Assembly (NCBI GenBank): GCA_025769875.1
Contig: JAGFNK010000091.1
Coordinates: 1 to 64,000, forward strand
Reading direction: 5' to 3'
From: Russula earlei
Lineage: Eukaryota; Basidiomycota; Agaricomycetes; Russulales; Russulaceae
Length of the DNA: 64,000 bases
The notes under the pieces were generated by a model. It did not search any database and was not told where the DNA came from. It saw only the letters and a program-made list of their open reading frames with translations. The position numbers and the translations under genes were made by a program. This document shows, piece after piece, positions 34,301 to 44,482 of the stretch. How positions within the stretch are numbered: the stretch's first letter is position 1; every line of letters starts with the position of its first letter.

Positions 34301-36354
34301 CGGACGTGGAAACCTTGGACGAGTTTGGATCGAGGGCATTGCACCTGGTATCAAGGGACGGACGTCGCGATGTCGTGGTGTTCTTACTTGAACACCATGC
34401 AGACGTGAATGCGGACACAGAGGACTCGCAGGGAGACACCCCCTTGTTGATTTCATCAATGGTGGGAGAAGTCGATATTTCAAGGATACTTCTGCAGCAC
34501 GGAGCCGCTGTGGACGCCTGTAATAACGGAAGATGGACTCCATTGTTCTCCGCATCACGATTTGGACACCTGGAAATCGCGCGGTTATTGATCCAGAGTG
34601 GCGCAGCAGTCGACCATCGTCAAAATGATGGTTGGACTCCATTATTCGCTGCGTCACGATATGGACATCTGGACGTCGTGCAGCTATTGATCCAGAGTGG
34701 TGCAGCAATCGACTCCGGTCAAATCGATGATTGGACTCCACTATTCGCTGCGTCGCGATACGGATATCTGGACGTCGTGCAGCTATTGATCCAGAGTGGC
34801 GCAGCAGTCGACTCCCGTCAAATCGATGGTTACACTCCATTATACGCTGCGTCGCGATATGGACATCTGGACGTCGTGCGGCGATTGATCCAGAGTGGTG
34901 CAGCAATCGACTCCCGTCAAAACGATAATTGGACTCCATTATTCGCCGCGTCGCGATACGGATATCTGGACGTCGTGCAGCTATTGATCCAGAATGGTGC
35001 AGCAATCGACTCCCGTCAAAATGATGGTTGGACTCCATTATACGCTGCGTCACGATATGGACATCTGGACATCGTGCGGCTATTGATCCAGAGTGGTGCA
35101 GCAATCGACTCCCGTCAAATCGATGATTGGACTCCACTATTCGCTGCGTCGCGATACGGATATCTGGACGTCGTGCAGCTATTGATCCAGAGTGGTGCAG
35201 CAATCGACTCCGGTCAAATCGATGATTGGACTCCACTATACGCTGCATCGCGATGGGGACATCTGGACGTCGTGCGGCTGTTGATCCAGAGTGACGCGGC
35301 CATCGACTCTCGTCGAAATGATGGCTGGACTCCTTTACATGCAGCGTCACAACATCAGCATATGGATATTATCCAAGAATTACTTCACCACAATGCCAGT
35401 GTAAATGCACAGGCAGCCGACCTCTCGACTCCACTGCATATCGCATCAGCTGAGGGTCATCTCAGCATCGTAGAGTTGTTGATCCAGTCAAGTGCAGAAA
35501 TCGATAAGAAGACCATTGCAGATGAAACTCCATTGATTCTAGTTTCCGGTGTTGGCCATCTTGAGATTGCGCGACTACTCCTCCAAAACGGCTCGAACCC
35601 GCATGCCCAAGATAACTCTGGGTGGACTCCTTTGCACAAGGCCGCCCACCATGGGCATCTCGACATCGTAAAACTTTTATTCGATTCAGGGGCGGATCTC
35701 CACGCGAGAAACGGAGACGATAGGACACCCTTAGACATTGCGTCTGAAAACAGGAAGTGGGAGGTCGCAAGTTTCCTAGCCGCGTGCATAGGAGTGGATT
35801 GGGATGACATCGATCCAGCATCTCGGAACTCGCTTCCAGATGTTGTGCCCTCATCAGCTGAAGACGATGTGGACATCCAAACAACTTCGCTGCATACGGC
35901 ATCTGAAGAAGGGAATGTTGATGTCGTACAGTGGCTACTTGACCACGGGGCAAATGTAAACGAATGCAACGAAGACCAGGAGAGTCCGTTATATATGGCA
36001 TCATTTAATGGAAAATTCGAGGTCGCGAAGGTGTTAATCAAGAGTGGCGCGGACGCGGATCCCCGGAACACGTTTGGGTGGACTCCGTTGCATTATGCAT
36101 TGCTAAACGGACATCTAGACATTGCGCGGTTGCTGATTGACCACGGCGCCAATGTGAACTCAAAGGAGCAGAATGGCTGGTCTCCGTTACATATGGCGTC
36201 GGCAGGTGGTTACGTCGAGCTGGTTCAGCTACTGCTCGAACGGGGGGCAGACATAGAAATTAGAAATATCGAAGGCCGGACTGCATCTGACGAGGCCTTA
36301 CGGTTCGGACAGTCGATGATCCCACCGTTATTGTCTCAGCGCGCCTTGCGTTGA
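31338..36354 (+). CDS. NLR-like STAND protein, copy B (Goodbye-NACHT-ankyrin), intact, 10 exons
   Basis: Exons that keep one open frame: 31338-31634, 31697-31747, 31806-31995, 32045-32197, 32258-32296, 32354-32395, 32449-32619, 32676-32700, 32749-33351, 33408-36354 (about 1505 aa). Residues ~10-130 are the fungal Goodbye (STAND N-terminal) domain; ~295-520 NACHT, with Walker A GKPGSGKSV (~313) and Walker B VYIIADALDEC (~411); then a winged-helix-like part (DETYERILSNIEKG, FSHFSVKEFL); from ~765 about 21 ankyrin repeats. The P-loop is assembled across an intron and a 25-nt exon. Fungal NLRs of this type are linked to non-self recognition; the ankyrin part would sense a ligand. Copy A at 1-4561 is its broken paralogue. 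The exon ends are hand-derived. Confidence 0.9.
34534..35325 (+). repeat. Eight tandem 99-bp ankyrin units, copy B
   Basis: Eight units of exactly 99 bp each begin TGGACTCCA or a close variant and encode WTPL(F/Y)AASRYGHLDVV-type repeats. Several units differ at only a few bases, and Q/R and IDSRQ/IDSGQ alternate between them. Copy A has four such units. Confidence 0.9.
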
Positions 36355-37461
36355 AGGTAAGTGGCTAGTAATACCTTCGTTTAGAGCACATTGAAACAGA
36401 ACAGCCACGAGCTACTTTGCGAACAAGGGCCCGGAAGACCTTACACAATACGAAAGTCACTACCCACCGCTGCTTCCTATTACTACGGTTGGGGAGGATC
36501 GGTCGACTTCGAACATCCAGGCCAGATGTAAAATTTATTTTGTTAAATCCCGTGCTCGCTTCTGTAGATCGGTTTCATGTAACGGTGTAACTCGACGTCC
36601 ACTCTGCTATGTACTATGCCTCCCTTTACGCACCGAATCAAATGCGACATGTACCGACGCGGATACGCTTGATGGTGTTCATACAGACTCTAGATCCCTC
36701 AGTCTTTACCAAACTGATGAAGGGCTCGAGAGAACGGCTAAAATCACAGCAGCACTTACGACTGCCAGCCATAGCTTTGCTTTTTTCGACATGTCGCGTC
36801 CGAGTTCGTCACGTGGGACTATGAATGATATTACACAACTACAACTCACACACGATAACCAAAGCATGAGAGCGAGTACAATAGGCAACTTGAGGGGCAA
36901 GCAGCACCTAAGGGGCTATACCTATACTTGGATGATGTATTGCGGGACTTACACTGACTACAGGGGCGACCGGTCATTCACAAGGACCACTGGCCACAGA
37001 CCTTAGCTGTCAAAGGGGGAGGCTTAGGGTGAAAGAGTACGAGAACGAGGTAGGACGTCCAAATGTATTATTGAAGTCAGCGTTCAAATTCGTACACACT
37101 GGCGATCTACGAGTGCTATACCATGGTTACGGAGAAACAGGGGGACGATCCTTGAGCGGGAGAGGAGAATCATGTTAACGGATTGGCAGACTTGGAAGGG
37201 CCACCAGGTTTTCGTTACACAAGAGCTCTCGCTGAGACACGTGCAGATGAGTCACAAACACGCAGATACATACGAAAGGTAATCAGTCTTGAAGCGCCGC
37301 AAGCAATGTTTCCGTTAAGTTCGAAATCCGCGGTTTGATTGTGCACTTGAAGGGAATCGGAGCCCTGTCACAACAGGTGCAGCCAAGTTATCGTCAATAA
37401 GAAGTTTCCCAGTGGACCCGCTTCCATTGGGCCCCATGGGGGAAAAGGATCGGTGAAAGAC
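36355..37461. other. 3' flank of NLR copy B, then intergenic to the P450
   Basis: 36355-36681 is shared with copy A and contains the empty site of the foldback element near 36530-36550. From about 36690 to 37461 I see no gene, RNA or repeat. The two genes converge here. Confidence 0.6.
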
Positions 37462-39464
37462 TCACGAGGCCAAGAGATGGCTGAACTCTTGTGCGGGCGG
37501 CGCAGGACGCCCTGCGGCATCCGTCGCGGGAAGAAACTCGAACGTTGCGAGCATGCTCGCCATCCCCGCCCACATCACATCTCGTGCAAAGAAGCGGCCT
37601 GGACAGAGGCGGCGCCCAAACCCGAACGCGGTGTCAGGAAGCGGCGCCGGTGTCACAGGATCCAGGAAACGCTCAGGCTTGAACTTCGATGGCTCTTTGT
37701 ATGTGGCGGGATCATGCATGATGGCCCTAGCAGTCGTTTACAGTGAGATATTGAAAAGGAAAGAAAACCTTGGGGCACACCATATATTTGCAAAGACCAG
37801 CGACCCAGACGGTATGGAAGAGCCATTGTAGACGTCGTCTTCGGTTAAGCGGTGAGGAATACCTAGAGGAAAGACCACATGAGTGGGCAGCGAAACTTAA
37901 GTTTCACAAGCCCTCTGACCGAATGGACCTGGAGGACTCCACCGCAGCACTTCGTGCATCACCGCTTTGACGTAAGGCAGGGCATCCGCATCCCCGAAAT
38001 CGGGAAGGTGGCCATGGCCCAATACTAAATCGATCTCCTCCTGAGCACGCTTTTGTACTTCGGGGTACAGAACCATCGCGAGCACGAAAGATTGGAGGGC
38101 AGCCGACGTCTAAAAGATGGGTGGGTTAGAAGTCAGACTTCGAGTTTAGTCGAGCGTACAGTGTCGATACCCGCTGAACGAGCCAGGACAAGGAACCTTA
38201 GCCTCATAGGTAAGGTATGAAATAAAATAAATATATTACAGAGATAAAGGTTTGCAGGAAGCGCTTTTGCCATGAGAATTGCTTCTTCATTTGAATCTTC
38301 GGAAAGTCCTGTGATCATTGATGCGGCGATTGAGGGCACCGCCCTATTTCCTTCCTAGTCCATGGTGAGAAACGCCTGGACCGGGAGAGTGATGCGTACC
38401 AGCGTTCTCTTGACAGATCCATATATCTCATCACGGCATCGAACAATTTTTTGTTTCCACGTGTTAGCCTCCTTCTTGAACCCAGCACCTGGGAACCACC
38501 ATGGCAAGTGCATGACTGTACAAAGAAGCTCAGGATTGCTGGCAAGAACGAAGTGGAGAGACCCGAAGCTTTGCTTACGTATTGGCGCCAAGTTGAAAAT
38601 GCGGCCCTTGATTTGAGCCACCGCTATGCCCTGAAGTGCGGCTTCCGCAAGAGCGATATTTGGATCATCCCGTGAGACTGTAACAATGCCATACGAAATC
38701 GACAAGGTGACCTGACCGACCATGCTAAGGATATCGCTCAGAAGGATCGCCGATCAAAAGCGAATCCTAACACACTAGCGGATATGCTGCACGAAATCCT
38801 CCGGAGTGTCCAATAGGTCCAACAACAGTTGTCGAGCGGATTTCAATTCAGTTGGGTGGTATTGACGAGCCACGATTGGCTGAAGGTGTGAATAGAATGC
38901 TTTGTGCCATACCCTCCACCTATTGCCATATGGGAATAACGTGAGGACCCAATTTCCTGCATCGAGTCTACAGACATCAGCGGAAACAACCTGTTATCAA
39001 TATGGAACCTCTTCTCACAACTCGGTCATGGCCTTTAGTTGAGGTCTGATAGGGGTGAGGTGATAAGCCGGGATGGGTACGAGGTGAAAACAGCCGCACC
39101 TATCAGAGTATATGGATGATCGCTTCTCGAGAAGATCATTCGCGGCCTTCTCGGAATTTAAGACAACTAAATGCGACCCAAAGAGTTCTACATGAATGAT
39201 ATCTGATCCTAAGTGCTGGATGATGAATGCTCGGCACGATGAGGTTAACGAAATTTGCGCCATACCTATTTCCCGTCCCCACTTCTCATACGTGAGCCAT
39301 TGATACTTGAAAGGGACATCACGTAGGTTTCCGATCAGCGGGAGGCTCTTGGGACCGGGAGGGAATGGGAATGGGTATTTTCGTTTTCGTTTGATGAGCA
39401 ACAGCACATAAAGGGTGGACGAGAGTAGAGCGGCGACGAGAACCTGCCAGAATGTGACGCTCAT
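37462..39464 (-). CDS. Microsomal cytochrome P450 (11 exons)
   Basis: Exons on the minus strand: 39464-39266, 39208-39100, 39045-39019, 38967-38776, 38724-38579, 38515-38400, 38354-38240, 38173-38160, 38109-37920, 37862-37781, 37726-37462; one frame, about 484 aa. N-terminal anchor ([19 protein letters not shown]) with a basic stop and the hinge [14 protein letters not shown]; helix C WRVWHKAF; helix I SGIDTT; ExxR as HEVLRW; PERF as KPERFLD; heme loop [11 protein letters not shown]. All residues needed for a working monooxygenase are present. It resembles the large basidiomycete families annotated like O-methylsterigmatocystin oxidoreductase; substrate unknown. The usual C-terminal tail after the heme domain seems short, possibly a missed last exon after the GTGAGT at the stop. 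Confidence 0.87.
38160..38173 (-). other. 14-nt microexon of the P450 gene
   Basis: This exon encodes only the GIDT of the helix-I oxygen-binding motif. It is required to join LPANLYL to TSAALQSF in frame; both flanking introns (66 and 50 bp) have GT-AG ends. Confidence 0.7.
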
Positions 39465-39990
39465 CTCAAAATTGGAACAGGAAGCGGACGATGTTTGGCG
39501 GGAGGTAAACGTTTAAGTCCATGAGGCCTATTTGCAATAGCGGATCGTGTAAGCGGTTAAGAGTCCTCAAGCTGAGGACTCATGGTAGTCGATAGACACA
39601 ACGCGGGTACACGATAATAAAATTGAAAATAAGAAAAGCTGCAGACACGCATACATGTGAACGTGTCAAAGGATGCTGGGGGAGGAGGAGTGGGCATGGC
39701 CAAAAGGCGGGCGGCCCAGACTGTAACGAGATCGTATCAGCTCAGTCCCTACCAAAAGGTGTCTCAACTGCCCCCAACATCATCTAACTGTCCTAAGGAT
39801 ACCGTCACAGACCACAGCTTCGCCTCTCCATCCCCGATTACACCTTGTTCCCGGGCACCGTCATTCCCGTTCTTTGACAAATCATCGCTCATTGCTCGGA
39901 CGTTCCATTGTGTCGTGTCTCACCTTCTCATTCTTTCTTCTCCGCACTTCTAGATCGTTATACTCCCCTTCCCCATATCTTCTCTAGACC
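39465..39990. promoter_or_regulatory. 526-bp divergent intergenic region between P450 and trehalase
   Basis: The two start codons face away from each other across this interval, so it must hold both promoters. The trehalase side is pyrimidine-rich up to the ATG, typical of fungal start regions, and has CCCCT (a stress-response-element core) at 39965-39969. No clear TATA box is seen. A functional STRE is conjecture. Confidence 0.5.
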
Positions 39991-42745
39991 ATGGCTCCAC
40001 CCCTTAACCACCCGCCGGGCATGAACTTTGTTGGCGATCCGCTCCATGAACAACGTCCTGTCGATGCCGACCCATCCGTGTACTACGGAGGAACTGAGTA
40101 CCATAGCCGCTCCAGAACATATAGCGCTGTACGGGACTTTCTTTGTGCGTTTTTCCGTCCTCGTTGACTTCCATTCTAGTCAACAGGACATGCTCCCCAA
40201 CGCCCTGTCTTTGAGGATGATTGGCATATCAAGCAACGTAGAATGTCCCACGATGAGAAGAGCCGCTCTGCTCCACGCCGATTCCTCATCGATGTCGAGG
40301 AAACCATCCGTCTTGTCCTCGAACAGGAAGACACAGACGGTGATTTCCAAATCAGTATCACTGATGCTGGTCCCAAGATTCTCTCCCTTGGTACGGCCAC
40401 TAGCAATGGGTTCAAGACCTTCGATATACGCGTGCGTTATTTTGCCATCCCATCCCATCCCTCCTCTGCTCATGTTACGTTTTCTAAAGGGCACTTACAT
40501 GCTGTCGAACCTCCTTCAAGAACTCGCTTTAGCCCGTGATCACAACAGGAAGAGGATAGTCCTCGACGAGGCTCGTCTTACCGAGAATCCGGTCGATCGT
40601 TTGTCTCGCATGATCAAGAATTCCTTCTGGCACTCCCTCACCCGTCGCATCGACGGTGACGGCCTCGAAATCATCTGTGCCGATCCTAAGAACCGAACAG
40701 GTCGTATTCAACCGCGAATCTATGTTCCACATCGCGAGCCTGCCATGGTTGATTACTATCGAAGGATCGCGTCTGAGAAGCCACACCTTAACCTTGATGT
40801 CCAAGTGCTTCCCCCGAACCCCGGCGACCCACATTTTGTCAAGAGTCTGAATAGCAAACCTGGCATTTTGGCTCTCGCCATGAACGAAGTTGATGATGGA
40901 CGTGGCGGCAGGACCCTCAAGGGCGTCCCCTTTATTGTACCTGGCGCTCGTTTCAACGAGGTCCGTGAATCCGTCTCCTCATCACCGCACACTCTTAATC
41001 GGCCGTTCATAGTTATACAACTGGGATTCCTACTTCATCTCCCTCGGACTTCTCGTTGATGGCCAAGTCCAGATGGCTAAAGGCCTTGTAGAACACTTCA
41101 TCTTTGAGATCAAGCACTACAACAAGATACTCAACGGCAGCCGCTCTTACTACCTCGCACGTTCCCAGCCGCCGTTCCTCACCGACATGGCCCTTCAGAT
41201 CTACAACCAATTAGATCGGTCGGATCTCGAGGCGAACCGCCAGTGGCTTAAGCGCGCGATTCAGGCTGCCATCAAAGAGTATCACACCATTTGGGTTGCG
41301 GAACCACGTATAGATCCCAAGACGGGCCTCTCGCGCTACCGTCCTGAAGGCGTGGGCATCCCTCCTGAGACAGAGGCTACACATTTCACGCACATCCTCG
41401 AGCCATATGCGGCGAAGCATGGACTCTCGATCAATGAATTCAGTGAAAGATACAACAATGGCACCATCGGTGAACCCGGGCTTGACGAGTATTTCTTGCA
41501 TGACCGCGCCGTACGCGAGTCTGGACACGACACGACTTATCGCCTTGAGAAGCGGTGCGCCAATCTCGGTACGATCGACCTGCAATCTCTCCTCTACAAA
41601 TACGAGGTCGACATTGCAACTGCGATCCGCGAGGTGTTTGACGACGAGCTTGAGCTTGAGGAGTCCTTTGATCTTGCACCGTTTCCCCCGAGCGTCGAGG
41701 CGTACGCAAACCCGCACCGCGAAAGCTCCCTTGCGCGCCCACAGACGAGTGCGGAGTGGTTCGCTCGCGCTGAATTTCGCCGGGACGTAATCGACAAGTA
41801 CTGCTGGAACGAGAGCAAGAGCTTGTATTTTGATTATGATACCGTGCAAGAGAAGCAGAGTCTCTATGAGAGCGCCACAGCATTTTGGCCTCTATGGGCT
41901 GGATGCGCAAGCGAAGAGCAAGGGTGGAAGCTCATGTAAGTCGCCAACGACCTTGATTGCCTCTATTGACGAAGTTTGACTATGTATGCTTTAGATCTGA
42001 GACGCTCAAGAAGTTCGAGGTTCTCGGTGGGTTAGTCTCGGGTACTGAGGAGTCCCGGGGGAAAATCTCTTTAGATCGTCCTAATCGACAGTGGGACTAT
42101 CCTTACGCTTGGTGAGTCCTTAACTTAATGACGTTGAACTCGTCATTAATCCCTTCAAAGGCCTCCGCACCAGATTATGACCTGGGTAGGACTCGAGCGC
42201 TACGGCTACCTCGAGGATGCTCAGCGCCTTGCTTATCGTTTCCTATACATGTCAGTTTATCCCGCCTATTCAGATCCTCGCCAGTCTAACTCTGGCTAGG
42301 ATGACGACTGCTTTCGTCGACTTCAACGGCGTGGTACCCGAGAAGTTCGACGCTGTCAGGCTCTCGCATCTTGTCGACGCCGAGTATGGCAATCAGGGCA
42401 TCGATTTCAAGATGGTGCCTCGCGAAGGATTCGGTTGGATGAATGGTACGCCCGACCCTTCCCTGCTACTTTATCTGCGTTTGCCCATCCCGACCACTTC
42501 TGCGTTTCACAGCTGCTTACCAAGTCGGCCTCTCTTTCCTTACGAACCACATGCGCCGCGCTGTCGCGGCGTGCACCTCGCCAGAGGTCTTCTTTGGACG
42601 CACGATGATGGGCGAACATACCGCCGCGCCACCGTCGAGCCTTGCCAACGATCCTCTCGGTCTTGCTATGGAGAATCTCACGCTCTCACCAAGTATATCA
42701 AGCCTGAGATCTGCCACCCCACCTCCTTCGTACTCTCTGCCATAG
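39991..42745 (+). CDS. NTH1: Neutral trehalase (GH37), 8 exons, 789 aa
   Basis: Exons: 39991-40128, 40180-40431, 40490-40960, 41013-41935, 41995-42111, 42161-42250, 42300-42445, 42513-42745; all in one frame. It hydrolyses trehalose to two glucose in the cytosol. N-terminal RRMS is a protein-kinase-A-type site; [12 protein letters not shown] is the calcium-binding loop; both are regulatory features of fungal neutral trehalases. Catalytic-domain signatures: [15 protein letters not shown] (third residue Ala instead of the usual Gly) and [12 protein letters not shown]; also FGWMNAAYQVGL. No signal peptide, which separates it from acid trehalases. The start was chosen at the first ATG, in the pyrimidine-rich context. 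Length and order match the family. Confidence 0.95.
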
Positions 42746-43771
42746 GAGCCTCACACGGTGCTAGTCACGAATGATATCTTCCAGCGGTAAAGTCGATCCC
42801 GATTCTATCTATCCTACAGGTGCACGCGCTGTCATTTCGAGCGCGACAATGGACAGCAATAATCGAACAGCAGATGTCCTCCAGATTAGTTAGTACCTTC
42901 CGCACATCACCTTCTAATTACTTCATTCTCTTCTCTTCCTGCCTTTCTCATCCCGATATTAACGTGTCGTTGAGTGCGGATCCACAGTAGATTGCGAGTA
43001 TGATGACACCTTGTTTCATTATATTCCCGTTTCACTTCTACTGCATTTTCCTGCATTCCTATAGCCATAGAAACCGAATCATGAGCCTTAGGGATTTGTT
43101 GGATGTTTTGGACCCCTGATTATTAGTTCCCTTTTGTCGCAGATCCATTGTGGTTGTCGTAATTCCTGCAAGTTGTATTATATCCGTACCGTCGCTATCA
43201 ATTTATTCATCCCGTTTAAAAATGGGGCGATCGTCGAAGACTTCGTTCATTAACATCCCGGACCGTTGACGAGTGAAGGAGCAAGAGATTGATTGGCGAA
43301 CTGCTGTTCAAATACAGACAGCTCCGGCTACGAGAGATTGATCGACCGGTGGAAAATGTGAAGGACGGTGTGGATGCAGGGGAGCGCACTTTGGTGCACA
43401 CGGCTCGAGTTATTGTTATTCGCTTCGAGGGAAGACCAGGCCGCAAGAACCGCAAGCATCCTTGTGATGTGACGGCGCAGCTGGACGGAAGGTCAGCGGG
43501 ATAGAGGAGAAATGGGGAAGGCTGCATCGGCGGCATCGCGGAGGGCGGGCACCCCGTTGGACTCGAGTGATGCGCCAAGAGAGGACTCGAAGGTGAAGGC
43601 GGCCAGCGGCTCCCAAATAAAGGCCGCGCGCCGGTTTCTGGACCGCGGAGATGCCATCCTCCGTCTGGTCCCTGGGACAAGAGAACGAACGCTCAGAGAC
43701 AAGACAAGAGGGGACCGTCTGCTGCGCGAGGCGATGTGTGGCGTATTATGTACTGCACCGTAGATGTAGGA
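42746..43771. other. 3' flank of trehalase; GC-rich unrecognised stretch
   Basis: 42746-43230 is ordinary 3' flank. 43230-43771 is GC-rich and open in several frames on both strands (for example 43680-43216 minus, 43512-43763 plus), but nothing resembles a known protein and no intron pattern stands out. I cannot support a gene. Confidence 0.4.
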
Positions 43772-44317
43772 CGACGCAGAGGCGAGGCGAGGCGAGGCGC
43801 CGCGGCATGGCGAGGCGAGGCGCCGCGGCATGGCATGGCACGGCACGAGATTCGACGAAACAGACCTGCTACGGTCACGCGTCCGGCGTGCCGCGGGAAG
43901 TAATAGGTCGGCGTACGGGGTGCACCCGTGCGATGCACCGCCTCTCGGGAGACAATGCGGGGCGAACAGAAGCAGCGAAGAGGACCTGAGCGCCGCATTG
44001 CAGCAGCTGAGCAGGCAAGAGAGGGCACGGGATTCGTCGGGGCGCGCGCCGTGCCGCGGGGACGACGGCATAGCGTGAACTTCTTTTGATAAGCACTTGA
44101 AGAGAGATGGAGACGGAGACGGACGGTACGGGAGCCGCTTGTCATGCACGTCTCGTCCTGGTCCGCCTGCGGGCTTTCTACAATCTGGATGCCGCGTGGA
44201 GAGGCGCCGGTGAGGGTGAGAAATGAGCACACGCCGCCCGTGGTCGACCACCATCACTGGCACGCGGTCACGGTAGTACTGTAGTGAGTGTTTCTCACTC
44301 ACATCACAACAGGACGT

Positions 44318-44447
44318 TATTGGCAGATAGGTAGTGGTAGTGGTTAAGTTGTTGTTATACCGTACGAGTAGGGCCTTAACCCTATATACATACATTTGGA
44401 ATGTGTATCTATCTATGGTTATGACGTTGAACTACTGAACTCTAATA
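44318..44447 (-). repeat. 3' LTR of the copia element
   Basis: 130 bp; on the minus strand TATTAGAGTTCAG ... CTATCTGCCAATA. It lacks the usual TG...CA ends, but its borders are fixed by the target duplication and the polypurine tract. Confidence 0.9.
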
Positions 44448-44482
44448 TTCCCCCTCAACGCCAACACCCTTTCGGCGCCGCC

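Noticed and set aside
34534..35325. CRISPR-like regular repeats
   Set aside because: The 99-bp units are contiguous, lack spacers and encode ankyrin repeats in a eukaryotic gene.
34208..35350. 380-aa ORF antisense to the ankyrin array
   Set aside because: It repeats with the same 99-bp period; one open unit read backwards stays open in every unit.
43493..44395. 300-aa minus-strand ORF across repeat R
   Set aside because: Arg/Ser/Pro-rich reading of GC-rich repeat DNA; the frame is not kept in copy 2 of R.
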